From Paragorgia papillata (taxonomy: Eukaryota; Cnidaria; Anthozoa; Scleralcyonacea; Coralliidae), in the NCBI GenBank assembly GCA_035771165.1, contig JAWNZC010000468.1, positions 248,501 through 312,500 of the forward strand: a stretch of DNA of 64,000 nucleotides, written 5' to 3'. Positions within the stretch are counted from its first letter, which is position 1. Every line of letters begins with the position of its first letter. Positions 44,659 through 60,638 of this stretch are shown piece by piece. Under the pieces are notes generated by a model. It saw only the letters and a program-made list of their open reading frames with translations. It had not been told where the DNA came from and did not search any database. A program made the translations under genes and the position numbers.

Positions 44659-45517
44659 CTGTTGGTAAAAATTACATGTAAAATTAAATGTTCGCTGTGA
44701 TATGTTCGTTCAATATAAGTTTCGAAATTTTCTACAGTGATCTCGTTTTGTAATTTTTTTGTATACGAAAATAATTCTAGAATTTGAAGAATTTCTGTCT
44801 TCTAGAAGGATGGGATTAGTTTCAAACACCAGTGCTAATTCCACAGTCAATAACCAATCGAAACCGATATTACTGGAAATAGACCCTTTGTAAAGACGTA
44901 AAAAAACACTATCTTTGGTGGACAACGTAAAATCTCCAGCATTTCATAAAGCGCATAATTAATCAAGATTTTATAGTTCAGAATATATAGAATAAATAAA
45001 ACCAATTTTATAATTTTTATCTACAAAAAAAATTAAAATATAAAATTTTATAGCTTATAAACTATAGATGTTTCGTTGATTATTCGTTCTGTTGAACGCG
45101 GTGGTGATTTGAAGTTGTCTCACAAGATTGCCGTTTTGACGTCATGTGCAAGAGGTCTATAACCAGTGACCTTGTCTCGCCGCAAGTTCGCAGCGGGCTA
45201 ACAGGGTAAAAGTTATTCAGGCATATTTAGTTGCGCTTAAAATATCCATACTAGAGATGTTCTGTTAATTTGATCTTGAAAACTTTTCGTGTGAAAGAAG
45301 AACAGTAATAGTGTGGTATTGGGTAGTACGGCAGGAACTTGACACGTTGTCCAAATTTATTCGTACAAATTGAGTAGCAGTTTTGACGTTGCAATACATT
45401 CGTTGTAAAAATATTCGGCTGAAATTAAACAAACAAACAAACAAACAAACAAACAAACAAACAAACAAACAAACAAACAAACAAACAAGTACATTGTTTC
45501 ACTTGTTTTCAACTCAC

Positions 45518-45877
45518 TTAGTTCTTCTACATGTTTAGAAGCCGCTGTTGCGTTTGGTCCCGTCTCGCCTGGAAGAACTGTTTCAATTGGTATAGTCTCC
45601 TCTGGAACGACAGGTTTTGGAGCGAAATCAATGCTGTCTGTTGGACCTTTTTCACTTAGACCAATCTCGCCTTCTCCTGCTAGCTCACAACTCACAGCAT
45701 GAGTGCTTGATAAAGATGTTTTATTCCCCCCCGTCACACCTGGTTCGACAGGCTTAGGACTCATAGCGGCATTGCCTGAAACAGGGCTTTCACTTGGCGA
45801 TGTAGGAGGGTCCAGTTCTCCGGCACTCTTTTGTGCTGTTTCCGTGCTGCACTCACTACTTGCATCAGCAGATAATC
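45518..45877 (-). CDS. Ser/Thr/Pro exon, copy 2 (S type)
   Basis: 360 bp, phase 1 symmetric (acceptor ACCAACAG, donor CTAA|GTGAGT). It begins GLSADASSECSTETAQKSAG and ends KHVEEL. Copy-specific Ser in AVSCELAG where the others have Thr. Gly codon GGG in the GGN motif. Confidence 0.55.
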
Positions 45878-46649
45878 CTGTTGGTAAAAATTACCGGTAA
45901 ATGAAAGGTTCGCTGTATTATGTTCGTTCAATTTAAGTCTCGAAATGTTCTACAGTGATCTCGTTTTGTAATTTTTTTGTATAGGAAAATAATTCTAAGA
46001 TAGAATTTGAAGAATTTCGGTCTTCTAGAAGGATGGGATTAGTTTCAAACACCAGTGCTAATTCCACAGTCAATAACCAATCAAAACCGATATACTGGAA
46101 ATAGACCCTTTGTAAAGACGTAAAAAAACACTATCTTTGGTGGACAACGTAAAATCTCCAGTATTTAATAAAGCGCATAATTAATCAAAATTTTATAGTT
46201 CAGAATATATAGAATAATTAAAACAAATTTTATAATTTTTATCTACAAAAAAAATTAAAATATAAAATTTTATAGCTTATAAACTATAGATGTTTCGTTG
46301 ATTATTCGTTCTGTTGAACGCGGTGGTGATTTGAAGTTGTCTCACAAGATTGCCGTTTTGACGTCATATGCAAGAGGTCTATAACCAGTGACCTTGTCTC
46401 GCCGCAAGTTCGCAGCGGGCTCACAAGGTAAAACGTTATTCAGGCATATTTAGGTGCGCTTAAAATATCTATAGTAGAGATGTTCTGTTAATTTGATCTT
46501 GAAAACTTTTGGTGTGAAAGAAGAACAGTAATAGTGTGGTATTGGGTAGGACGGCAGGAACTTGACACGTTGTCCAAATTTATTCGTACAAATTGAGTAG
46601 TAGTTTTGACGTTGCAATACATTCGTTGTAAAAATATTCGGCTGAAATT

Positions 46650-46827
46650 AAACAAACAAACAAACAAACAAACAAACAAACAAACAAACAAACAAACAAA
46701 CAAACAAACAAACAAACAAACAAACAAAGAACCCAACAATCAAACAAACAAACAAACAAACAAACAAACAAACAAACAAACAAACAAACAAACAAACAAA
46801 CAAACAAACAAACAAACAAACAAACAA

Positions 46828-46894
<67 letters not shown>

Positions 46895-46999
46895 AACAAA
46901 CAAACAAACAAACAAACAAACAAACAAACAAACAAAAAACAATCAAACAAACAAACAAACAAACAAACAAACAAACAAACAAACAAACATACATACATA
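46650..46999. repeat. Compound CAAA/CAGA microsatellite
   Basis: CAAA, then CAAAGAACCCAACAAT interruption, CAAA, about 13 CAGA, CAAA, AAAACAATC interruption, CAAA, then CATA. The same order recurs before every L-type exon. Confidence 0.95.
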
Positions 47000-47045
47000 C
47001 ATACACAAGCAAACAAGTACATAGTTTCACTTGTTTTCAACTCAC

Positions 47046-47405
47046 TTAGTTCTTCTACATGTTTAGAAGCCGCTGTTGCGTTTGGTCCCGTCTCACCTGG
47101 AAGAACTGTTTCAATTGGTATAGTCTCCTCTGGTACGACAGGTTTTGGAGCGAAATCAATGCTGTCTGTTGGACCTTTTTCACTTAGACCAATCTCGCCT
47201 TCTCCTGCTAGCTCACAAGTCACAGCATGAGTGCTTGATAAAGATGTTTTATTTCCCCCCGTCACACCTGGTTCGACAGGCTTAGGACTCATAGCGGCAT
47301 TGCCTGAAACAGGGCTTTCACTTGGCGATGTAGGAGGGTCCAGGTCTCCGGCACTCTTTTGTGCTGTTTCCGTGCTGCACTCACTACTTGCATCAGCAGA
47401 TAATC
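47046..47405 (-). CDS. Ser/Thr/Pro exon, copy 3 (L type)
   Basis: 360 bp, open, same splice sites. L-type marks: AGDLD (Asp) where S-type has AGELD, and silent changes in VVP, PGE and GGN codons. Confidence 0.55.
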
Positions 47406-48259
47406 CTGTTGGTAAAAATTACCGGTAAATGAAAGGTTCGCTGTAATATGTTCGTTCAATTTAAGTCTCGAAATTTGCTACAGTGATCCCGTTTTGTAAT
47501 TTTTTTTATACGAAAAGGATTCTAAGATAGAATTTGAAAAATTTCTGTCTTCTAGAAGGATGGGATTAGTTTCAAACACCAGTGCTAATTCCACAGTCAA
47601 TAACCACTTAAAAGCGATATTACTGGAAATAGACCCTTTATAAAGACGTAAAAAAACAATATCTTTGATGGACAATGTAAAATCTCCAGTGTTTAACAAA
47701 GCGCATAATTAATCAAAATTTTATAGTTCAGAATATATAGAACAAATAAAACAAATTTTATAATTTATATCTACAAAAAAAATTAAAATATACAATTTTA
47801 TAGCTTATAAACTATAGATGTTTCGTTGATTATTCGTTCTGTTGAACGCGGTGGTGATTTGAAGTTGTCTCACAAGATTGCCGTTTTGACGTCATGTGCA
47901 AGAGGTCTATAACCAGTGACCTTGTCTCGCCGCAAGATCGCAGCGGGCTAACAGGGTAAAAGTTATTCAGGCATATTTAGTTGCGCTTAAAATATCCATA
48001 CTAGAGATGTTCTGTTAATTTGATCTTGAAAACTTTTGGTGTGAAAGAAGAACAGTAATAGTGTGGTATTGGGTAGTACGGCAGGAACTTGACACGTTGT
48101 CCAAATTTATTCGTACAAATTGAGTAGCAGTTTTGAAATTGCAATACATTCGTTGTAAAAATATTCGGCTGAAATTAAACAAACAAACAAACAAACAAAC
48201 AAACAAACAAACAAACAAACAAACAAACAAGTACATTGTTTCACTTGTTTTCAACTCAC

Positions 48260-48619
48260 TTAGTTCTTCTACATGTTTAGAAGCCGCTGTTGCGTTTGGT
48301 CCCGTCTCGCCTGGAAGAACTGTTTCAATTGGTATAGTCTCCTCTGGAACGACAGGTTTTGGAGCGAAATCAATGCTGTCTGTTGGACCTTTTTCACTTA
48401 GACCAATCTCGCCTTCTCCTGCTAGCTCACAAGTCACAGCATGAGTGCTTGATAAAGATGTTTTATTGCCCCCCGTCACACCTGGTTCGACAGGCTTAGG
48501 ACTCATAGCGGCATTGCCTGAAACAGGGCTTTCACTTGGCGATGTAGGAGGGTCCAGTTCTCCGGCACTCTTTTGTGCTGTTTCCGTGCTGCACTCACTA
48601 CTTGCATCAGCAGATAATC
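48260..48619 (-). CDS. Ser/Thr/Pro exon, copy 4 (S type)
   Basis: 360 bp, open. GGC in the GGN motif, silent relative to GGG in copy 2 and GGA in L-type. Confidence 0.55.
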
Positions 48620-49393
48620 CTGTTGGTAAAAATTACCGGTAAATGAAAGGTTCGCTGTAATATGTTCGTTCAATTTAACTCTCGAAATGTTCTACAGTGA
48701 TCTCGTTTTGTAATTTTTTTGTATACGAAAATAATTCTAAGATAGAATTTGAAGAATTTCTGTCTTCTAGAAGGATGGGATTAGTTTCAAACACCAGTGC
48801 TAATTCCACAGTCAATAACCAATCAAAACCGATATTACTGGAAATAGACCCTTTGTAAAGACGTAAAAAAACACTATCTTTGGTGGACAACGTAAAATCT
48901 CCAGTATTTAATAAAGCGCATAATTAATCAAAATTTTATAGTTCAGAATATATAGAATAATTAAAACAAATTTTATAATTTTTATCTACAAAAAAAATTA
49001 AAATATAAAATTTTATAGCTTATAAACTATAGATGTTTCGTTGATTATTCGTTCTGTTGAACGCGGTGGTGATTTGAAGTTGTCTCACAAGATTGCCGTT
49101 TTGACGTCATATGCAAGAGGTCTATAACCAGTGACCTTGTCTCGCCGCAAGTTCGCAGCGGGCTCACAAGGTAAAACGTTATTCAGGCATATTTAGGTGC
49201 GCTTAAAATATCTATAGTAGAGATGTTCTGTTAATTTGATCTTGAAAACTTTTGGTGTGAAAGAAGAACAGTAATAGTGTGGTATTGGGTAGGACGGCAG
49301 GAACTTGACACGTTGTCCAAATTTATTCGTACAAATTGAGTAGTAGTTTTGACGTTGCAATACATTCGTTGTAAAAATATTCGGCTGAAATTA

Positions 49394-49792
<399 letters not shown>

Positions 49793-49836
49793 TACACAAG
49801 CAAACAAGTACATAGTTTCACTTGTTTTCAACTCAC

Positions 49837-50196
49837 TTAGTTCTTCTACATGTTTAGAAGCCGCTGTTGCGTTTGGTCCCGTCTCACCTGGAAGAACTGT
49901 TTCAATTGGTATAGTCTCCTCTGGTACGACAGGTTTTGGAGCGAAATCAATGCTGTCTGTTGGACCTTTTTCACTTAGACCAATCTCGCCTTCTCCTGCT
50001 AGCTCACAAGTCACAGCATGAGTGCTTGATAAAGATGTTTTATTTCCCCCCGTCACACCTGGTTCGACAGGCTTAGGACTCATAGCGGCATTGCCTGAAA
50101 CAGGGCTTTCACTTGGCGATGTAGGAGGGTCCAGGTCTCCGGCACTCTTTTGTGCTGTTTCCGTGCTGCACTCACTACTTGCATCAGCAGATAATC
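49837..50196 (-). CDS. Ser/Thr/Pro exon, copy 5 (L type)
   Basis: 360 bp, open. The sequence on its acceptor side (50197 onwards) is the kind normally found beside S-type exons, so this unit is a recombinant. Confidence 0.55.
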
Positions 50197-51320
50197 CTGT
50201 TGGTAAAAATTACCGGTAAATGAAAGGTTCGCTGTAATATGTTCGTTCAATTTAACTCTCGAAATGTTCTACAGTGATCTCGTTTTGTAATTTTTTTGTA
50301 TACGAAAATAATTCTAAGATAGAATTTGAAGAATTTCTGTCTTCTAGAAGGATGGGATTAGTTTCAAACACCAGTGCTAATTCCACAGTCAATAACCAAT
50401 CAAAACCGATATTACTGGAAATAGACCCTTTGTAAAGACGTAAAAAAACACTATCTTTGGTGGACAACGTAAAATCTCCAGTATTTAATAAAGCGCATAA
50501 TTAATCAAAATTTTATAGTTCAGAATATATAGAATAATTAAAACAAATTTTATAATTTTTATCTACAAAAAAAATTAAAATATAAAATTTTATAGCTTAT
50601 AAACTATAGATGTTTCGTTGATTATTCGTTCTGTTGAATGCGGTGGTGATTTGAAGTTGTCTCACAAGATTGCCGTTTTGACGTCATATGCAAGAGGTCT
50701 ATAACCAGTGACCTTGTCTCGCCGCAAGTTCGCAGCGGGCTCACAAGGTAAAACGTTATTCAGGCATATTTAGGTGCGCTTAAAATATCTATAGTAGAGA
50801 TGTTCTGTTAATTTGATCTTGAAAACTTTTGGTGTGAAAGAAGAACAGTAATAGTGTGGTATTGGGTAGGACGGCAGGAACTTGACACGTTGTCCAAATT
50901 TATTCGTACAAATTGAGTAGTAGTTTTGACGTTGCAATACATTCGTTGTAAAAATATTCGGCTGAAATTAAACAAACAAACAAACAAACAAACAAACAAA
51001 CAAACAAACAAACAACAAACAAACAAACAAACAAACAAACAAACAAACAAACAACAAACAAACAAACAAACAAACAAACAAACAAACAAACAAACAAACA
51101 AACAAACAAACAACAAACAAACAAACAAACAAACAAACAAACAAACAACAGACAGACAGACAGACAGACAGGCAGACAGACAAACAAACAAACAAACAAA
51201 CAAACAAAAAACAATCAAACAAACAAACAAACAAACAAACAAACAAACAAACAACAAACATACATACATACATACACACACAAGCAAACAAGTACATAGT
51301 TTCACTTGTTTTCAACTCAC

Positions 51321-51680
51321 TTAGTTCTTCTACATGTTTAGAAGCCGCTGTTGCGTTTGGTCCCGTCTCACCTGGAAGAACTGTTTCAATTGGTATAGTC
51401 TCCTCTGGTACGACAGGTTTTGGAGCGAAATCAATGCTGTCTGTTGGACCTTTTTCACTTAGACCAATCTCGCCTTCTCCTGCTAGCTCACAAGTCACAG
51501 CATGAGTGCTTGATAAAGATGTTTTATTTCCCCCCGTCACACCTGGTTCGACAGGCTTAGGACTCATAGCGGCATTGCCTGAAACAGGGCTTTCACTTGG
51601 CGATGTAGGAGGGTCCAGGTCTCCGGCACTCTTTTGTGCTGTTTCCGTGCTGCACTCACTACTTGCATCAGCAGATAATC
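51321..51680 (-). CDS. Ser/Thr/Pro exon, copy 6 (L type)
   Basis: 360 bp, open. Also recombinant (L exon, S-type flank). The adjoining CAAA tract (50970-51262) has several AACAAC slips not seen elsewhere. Confidence 0.55.
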
Positions 51681-52612
51681 CTGTTGGTAAAAATTACCGG
51701 TAAATGAAAGGTTCGCTGTAATATGTTCGTTCAATTTAACTCTCGAAATGTTCTACAGTGATCTCGTTTTGTAATTTTTTTGTATACGAAAATAATTCTA
51801 AGATAGAATTTGAAGAATTTCTGTCTTCTAGAAGGATGGGATTAGTTTCAAACACCAGTGCTAATTCCACAGTCAATAACCAATCAAAACCGATATTACT
51901 GGAAATAGACCCTTTGTAAAGACGTAAAAAAACACTATCTTTGGTGGACAACGTAAAATCTCCAGTATTTAATAAAGCGCATAATTAATCAAAATTTTAT
52001 AGTTCAGAATATATAGAATAATTAAAACAAATTTTATAATTTTTTATCTACAAAAAAAATTAAAATATAAAATTTTATAGCTTATAAACTATAGATGTTT
52101 CGTTGATTATTCGTTCTGTTGAATGCGGTGGTGATTTGAAGTTGTCTCACAAGATTGCCGTTTTGACGTCATATGCAAGAGGTCTATAACCAGTGACCTT
52201 GTCTCGCCGCAAGTTCGCAGCGGGCTCACAAGGTAAAACGTTATTCAGGCATATTTAGGTGCGCTTAAAATATCTATAGTAGAGATGTTCTGTTAATTTG
52301 ATCTTGAAAACTTTTGGTGTGAAAGAAGAACAGTAATAGTGTGGTATTGGGTAGGACGGCAGGAACTTGACACGTTGTCCAAATTTATTCGTACAAATTG
52401 AGTAGTAGTTTTGACGTTGCAATACATTCGTTGTAAAAATATTCGGCTGAAATTAAACAAACAAACAAACAAACAAACAAACAAACAAACAAACAAACAA
52501 ACAAACAAACAAACAAACAAACAAACAAACAAACAAACAACCCAACAATCAAACAAACAAACAAACAAACAAACAAACAAACAAACAAACAAACAAACAA
52601 ACAAACAAACAA

Positions 52613-52644
<32 letters not shown>

Positions 52645-52790
52645 GCAGACAGACAAACAAACAAACAAACAAACAAACAAAAAACAATCAAACAAACAAA
52701 CAAACAAACAAACAAACAAACAAACAAACATACATACATACATACATACACAAGCAAACAAGTACATAGTTTCACTTGTTTTCAACTCAC

Positions 52791-53150
52791 TTAGTTCTTC
52801 TACATGTTTAGAAGCCGCTGTTGCGTTTGGTCCCGTCTCACCTGGAAGAACTGTTTCAATTGGTATAGTCTCCTCTGGTACGACAGGTTTTGGAGCGAAA
52901 TCAATGCTGTCTGTTGGACCTTTTTCACTTAGACCAATCTCGCCTTCTCCTGCTAGCTCACAAGTCACAGCATGAGTGCTTGATAAAGATGTTTTATTTC
53001 CCCCCGTCACACCTGGTTCGACAGGCTTAGGACTCATAGCGGCATTGCCTGAAACAGGGCTTTCACTTGGCGATGTAGGAGGGTCCAGGTCTCCGGCACT
53101 CTTTTGTGCTGTTTCCGTGCTGCACTCACTACTTGCATCAGCAGATAATC
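52791..53150 (-). CDS. Ser/Thr/Pro exon, copy 7 (L type)
   Basis: 360 bp, open. L-type flank on its acceptor side restored (AAGTCTCGAAATTTGC). Confidence 0.55.
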
Positions 53151-54021
53151 CTGTTGGTAAAAATTACCGGTAAATGAAAGGTTCGCTGTAATATGTTCGT
53201 TCAATTTAAGTCTCGAAATTTGCTACAGTGATCCCGTTTTGTAATTTTTTTTATACGAAAAGGATTCTAAGATAGAATTTGAAAAATTTCTGTCTTCTAG
53301 AAGGATGGGATTAGTTTCAAACACCAGTGCTAATTCCACAGTCAATAACCACTTAAAAGCGATATTACTGGAAATAGACCCTTTATAAAGACGTAAAAAA
53401 ACAATATCTTTGATGGACAATGTAAAATCTCCAGTGTTTAACAAAGCGCATAATTAATCAAAATTTTATAGTTCAGAATATATAGAACAAATAAAACAAA
53501 TTTTATAATTTATATCTACAAAAAAAAATTAAAATATACAATTTTATAGCTTATAAACTATAGATGTTTCGTTGATTATTCGTTCTGTTGAACGCGGTGG
53601 TGATTTGAAGTTGTCTCACAAGATTGCCGTTTTGACGTCATGTGCAAGAGGTCTATAACCAGTGACCTTGTCTCGCCGCAAGATCGCAGCGGGCTAACAG
53701 GGTAAAAGTTATTCAGGCATATTTAGTTGCGCTTAAAATATCCATACTAGAGATGTTCTGTTAATTTGATCTTGAAAACTTTTGGTGTGAAAGAAGAACA
53801 GTAATAGTGTGGTATTGGGTAGTACGGCAGGAACTTGACACGTTGTCCAAATTTATTCGTACAAATTGAGTAGCAGTTTTGAAATTGCAATACATTCGTT
53901 GTAAAAATATTCGGCTGAAATTAAACAAACAAACAAACAAACAAACAAACAAACAAACAAACAAACAAACAAACAAACAAACAAACAAACAAGTACATTG
54001 TTTCACTTGTTTTCAACTCAC

Positions 54022-54382
54022 TTAGTTCTTCTACATGTTTAGAAGCCGCTGTTGCGTTTGGTCCCGTCTCGCCTGGAAGAAACTGTTTCAATTGGTATAG
54101 TCTCCTCTGGAACGACAGGTTTTGGAGCGAAATCAATGCTGTCTGTTGGACCTTTTTCACTTAGACCAATCTCGCCTTCTCCTGCTAGCTCACAAGTCAC
54201 AGCATGAGTGCTTGATAAAGATGTTTTATTGCCCCCCGTCACACCTGGTTCGACAGGCTTAGGACTCATAGCGGCATTGCCTGAAACAGGGCTTTCACTT
54301 GGCGATGTAGGAGGGTCCAGTTCTCCGGCACTCTTTTGTGCTGTTTCCGTGCTGCACTCACTACTTGCATCAGCAGATAATC
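54022..54382 (-). CDS. Ser/Thr/Pro exon, copy 8 (S type, frameshifted)
   Basis: 361 bp: one extra A in GGAAGAAACTG (about 54080) shifts the frame after IETV. Splice sites unchanged. Either a homopolymer sequencing error or a true lesion. Confidence 0.45.
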
Positions 54383-55310
54383 CTGTTGGTAAAAATTACC
54401 GGTAAATGAAAGGTTCGCTGTAATATGTTCGTTCAATTTAACTCTCGAAATGTTCTACAGTGATCTCGTTTTGTAATTTTTTTGTATACGAAAATAATTC
54501 TAAGATAGAATTTGAAGAATTTCTGTCTTCTAGAAGGATGGGATTAGTTTCAAACACCAGTGCTAATTCCACAGTCAATAACCAATCAAAACCGATATTA
54601 CTGGAAATAGACCCTTTGTAAAGACGTAAAAAAAACACTATCTTTGGTGGACAACGTAAAATCTCCAGTATTTAATAAAGCGCATAATTAATCAAAATTT
54701 TATAGTTCAGAATATATAGAATAATTAAAACAAATTTTATAATTTTTATCTACAAAAAAAATTAAAATATAAAATTTTATAGCTTATAAACTATAGATGT
54801 TTCGTTGATTATTCGTTCTGTTGAACGCGGTGGTGATTTGAAGTTGTCTCACAAGATTGCCGTTTTGACGTCATATGCAAGAGGTCTATAACCAGTGACC
54901 TTGTCTCGCCGCAAGTTCGCAGTGGGCTCACAAGGTAAAACGTTATTGAGGCATATTTAGGTGCGCTTAAAATATCTATAGTAGAGATGTTCTGTTAATT
55001 TGATCTTGAAAACTTTTGGTGTGAAAGAAGAACAGTAATAGTGTGGTATTGGGTAGGACGGCAGGAACTTGACACGTTGTCCAAATTTATTCGTACAAAT
55101 TGAGTAGTAGTTTTGACGTTGCAATACATTCGTTGTAAAAATATTCGGCTGAAATTAAACAAACAAACAAACAAACAAACAAACAAACAAACAAACAAAC
55201 AAACAAACAAACAACCCAACAATCAAACAAACAAACAAACAAACAAACAAACAAACAAACAAACAAACAAACAAACAAACAAACAAACAAACAAACAAAC
55301 AAACAAACAA

Positions 55311-55377
<67 letters not shown>

Positions 55378-55492
55378 AACAAACAAACAAAAAACAATCA
55401 AACAAACAAACAAACAAACAAACAAACAAACAAACATACATACATACATACACAAGCAAACAAGTACATAGTTTCACTTGTTTTCAACTCAC

Positions 55493-55852
55493 TTAGTTCT
55501 TCTACATGTTTAGAAGCCGCTGTTGCGTTTGGTCCCGTCTCACCTGGAAGAACTGTTTCAATTGGTATAGTCTCCTCTGGTACGACAGGTTTTGGAGCGA
55601 AATCAATGCTGTCTGTTGGACCTTTTTCACTTAGACCAATCTCGCCTTCTCCTGCTAGCTCACAAGTCACAGCATGAGTGCTTGATAAAGATGTTTTATT
55701 TCCCCCCGTCACACCTGGTTCGACAGGCTTAGGACTCATAGCGGCATTGCCTGAAACAGGGCTTTCACTTGGCGATGTAGGAGGGTCCAGGTCTCCGGCA
55801 CTCTTTTGTGCTGTTTCCGTGCTGCACTCACTACTTGCATCAGCAGATAATC
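55493..55852 (-). CDS. Ser/Thr/Pro exon, copy 9 (L type)
   Basis: 360 bp, open, no copy-specific change noticed. Confidence 0.55.
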
Positions 55853-56703
55853 CTGTTGGTAAAAATTACCGGTAAATGAAAGGTTCGCTGTAATATGTTC
55901 GTTCAATTTAAGTCTCGAAATTTGCTACAGTGATCCCGTTTTGTAATTTTTTTTATACGAAAAGGATTCTAAGATAGAATTTGAAAAAATTTCTGTCTTC
56001 TAGAAGGATGGGATTAGTTTCAAACACCAGTGCTAATTCCACAGTCAATAACCACTTAAAAGCGATATTACTGGAAATAGACCCTTTATAAAGACGTAAA
56101 AAAACAATATCTTTGATGGACAATGTAAAATCTCCAGTGTTTAACAAAGCGCATAATTAATCAAAATTTTATAGTTCAGAATATATAGAACAAATAAAAC
56201 AAATTTTATAATTTATATCTACAAAAAAAATTAAAATATACAATTTTATAGCTTATAAACTATAGATGTTTCGTTGATTATTCGTTCTGTTGAACGCGGT
56301 GGTGATTTGAAGTTGTCTCACAAGATTGCCGTTTTGACGTCATGTGCAAGAGGTCTATAACCAGTGACCTTGTCTCGCCGCAAGATCGCAGCGGGCTAAC
56401 AGGGTAAAAGTTATTCAGGCATATTTAGTTGCGCTTAAAATATCCATACTAGAGATGTTCTGTTAATTTGATCTTGAAAACTTTTGGTGTGAAAGAAGAA
56501 CAGTAATAGTGTGGTATTGGGTAGTACGGCAGGAACTTGACACGTTGTCCAAATTTATTCGTACAAATTGAGTAGCAGTTTTGAAATTGCAATACATTCG
56601 TTGTAAAAATATTCGGCTGAAATTAAACAAACAAACAAACAAACAAACAAACAAACAAACAAACAAACAAACAAGTACATTGTTTCACTTGTTTTCAACT
56701 CAC

Positions 56704-57063
56704 TTAGTTCTTCTACATGTTTAGAAGCCGCTGTTGCGTTTGGTCCCGTCTCGCCTGGAAGAACTGTTTCAATTGGTATAGTCTCCTCTGGAACGACAGG
56801 TTTTGGAGCGAAATCAATGCTGTCTGTTGGACCTTTTTCACTTAGACCAATCTCGCCTTCTCCTGCTAGCTCACAAGTCACAGCATGAGTGCTTGATAAA
56901 GATGTTTTATTGCCCCCCGTCACACCTGGTTCGACAGGCTTAGGACTCATAGCGGCATTGCCTGAAACAGGGCTTTCACTTGGCGATGTAGGAGGGTCCA
57001 GTTCTCCGGCACTCTTTTGTGCTGTTTCCGTGCTGCACTCACTACTTGCATCAGCAGATAATC
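56704..57063 (-). CDS. Ser/Thr/Pro exon, copy 10 (S type)
   Basis: 360 bp, open, S-type marks. Confidence 0.55.
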
Positions 57064-57838
57064 CTGTTGGTAAAAATTACCGGTAAATGAAAGGTTCGCT
57101 GTAATATGTTCGTTCAATTTAACTCTCGAAATGTTCTACAGTGATCTCGTTTTGTAATTTTTTTGTATACGAAAATAATTCTAAGATAGAATTTGAAGAA
57201 TTTCTGTCTTCTAGAAGGATGGGATTAGTTTCAAACACCAGTGCTAATTCCACAGTCAATAACCAATCAAAACCGATATTACTGGAAATAGACCCTTTGT
57301 AAAGACGTAAAAAAAACACTATCTTTGGTGGACAACGTAAAATCTCCAGTATTTAATAAAGCGCATAATTAATCAAAATTTTATAGTTCAGAATATATAG
57401 AATAATTAAAACAAATTTTATAATTTTTATCTACAAAAAAAATTAAAATATAAAATTTTATAGCTTATAAACTATAGATGTTTCGTTGATTATTCGTTCT
57501 GTTGAACGCGGTGGTGATTTGAAGTTGTCTCACAAGATTGCCGTTTTGACGTCATATGCAAGAGGTCTATAACCAGTGACCTTGTCTCGCCGCAAGTTCG
57601 CAGCGGGCTCACAAGGTAAAACGTTATTCAGGCATATTTAGGTGCGCTTAAAATATCTATAGTAGAGATGTTCTGTTAATTTGATCTTGAAAACTTTTGG
57701 TGTGAAAGAAGAACAGTAATAGTGTGGTATTGGGTAGGACGGCAGGAACTTGACACGTTGTCCAAATTTATTCGTACAAATTGAGTAGTAGTTTTGACGT
57801 TGCAATACATTCGTTGTAAAAATATTCGGCTGAAATTA

Positions 57839-59025
<1,187 letters not shown>

Positions 59026-59065
59026 CAAGCAAACAAGTACATAGTTTCACTTGTTTTCAACTCAC

Positions 59066-59425
59066 TTAGTTCTTCTACATGTTTAGAAGCCGCTGTTGCG
59101 TTTGGTCCCGTCTCACCTGGAAGAACTGTTTCAATTGGTATAGTCTCCTCTGGTACGACAGGTTTTGGAGCGAAATCAATGCTGTCTGTTGGACCTTTTT
59201 CACTTAGACCAATCTCGCCTTCTCCTGCTAGCTCACAAGTCACAGCATGAGTGCTTGATAAAGATGTTTTATTTCCCCCCGTCACACCTGGTTCGACAGG
59301 CTTAGGACTCATAGCGGCATTGCCTGAAACAGGGCTTTCACTTGGCGATGTAGGAGGGTCCAGGTCTCCGGCACTCTTTTGTGCTGTTTCCGTGCTGCAC
59401 TCACTACTTGCATCAGCAGATAATC
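59066..59425 (-). CDS. Ser/Thr/Pro exon, copy 11 (L type)
   Basis: 360 bp, open, despite lying next to the 1.19-kb microsatellite. Confidence 0.55.
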
Positions 59426-60277
59426 CTGTTGGTAAAAATTACCGGTAAATGAAAGGTTCGCTGTAATATGTTCGTTCAATTTAAGTCTCGAAATTTGCTA
59501 CAGTGATCCCGTTTTGTAATTTTTTTTATACGAAAAGGATTCTAAGATAGAATTTGAAAAATTTCTGTCTTCTAGAAGGATGGGATTAGTTTCAAACACC
59601 AGTGCTAATTCCACAGTCAATAACCACTTAAAAGCGATATTACTGGAAATAGACCCTTTATAAAGACGTAAAAAAAACAATATCTTTGATGGACAATGTA
59701 AAATCTCCAGTGTTTAACAAAGCGCATAATTAATCAAAATTTTATAGTTCAGAATATATAGAACAAATAAAACAAATTTTATAATTTATATCTACAAAAA
59801 AAATTAAAATATACAATTTTATAGCTTATAAACTATAGATGTTTCGTTGATTATTCGTTCTGTTGAACGCGGTGGTGATTTGAAGTTGTCTCACAAGATT
59901 GCCGTTTTGACGTCATGTGCAAGAGGTCTATAACCAGTGACCTTGTCTCGCCGCAAGATCGCAGCGGGCTAACAGGGTAAAAGTTATTCAGGCATATTTA
60001 GTTGCGCTTAAAATATCCATACTAGAGATGTTCTGTTAATTTGATCTTGAAAACTTTTGGTGTGAAAGAAGAACAGTAATAGTGTGGTATTGGGTAGTAC
60101 GGCAGGAACTTGACACGTTGTCCAAATTTATTCGTACAAAATTGAGTAGCAGTTTTGAAATTGCAATACATTCGTTGTAAAAATATTCGGCTGAAATTAA
60201 ACAAACAAACAAACAAACAAACAAACAAACAAACAAACAAACAAACAAGTACATTGTTTCACTTGTTTTCAACTCAC

Positions 60278-60638
60278 TTAGTTCTTCTACATGTTTTAGA
60301 AGCCGCTGTTGCGTTTGGTCCCGTCTCGCCTGGAAGAACTGTTTCAATTGGTATAGTCTCCTCTGGAACGACAGGTTTTGGAGCGAAATCAATGCTGTCT
60401 GTTGGACCTTTTTCACTTAGACCAATCTCGCCTTCTCCTGCTAGCTCACAAGTCACAGCATGAGTGCTTGATAAAGATGTTTTATTGCCCCCCGTCACAC
60501 CTGGTTCGACAGGCTTAGGACTCATAGCGGCATTGCCTGAAACAGGGCTTTCACTTGGCGATGTAGGAGGGTCCAGTTCTCCGGCACTCTTTTGTGCTGT
60601 TTCCGTGCTGCACTCACTACTTGCATCAGCAGATAATC
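60278..60638 (-). CDS. Ser/Thr/Pro exon, copy 12 (S type, frameshifted)
   Basis: 361 bp: ATGTTTTAGA instead of ATGTTTAGA (about 60295) shifts the frame after AASK, eight codons before the donor. Confidence 0.45.

Noticed and set aside
48675..48890. Conserved 71-codon minus-strand frame in each array unit (and at equivalent sites)
   Set aside because: It lies in the intron, lacks good flanking splice sites, is broken by homopolymer changes in several units, and differs by non-conservative replacements. Its conservation is explained by recent duplication.
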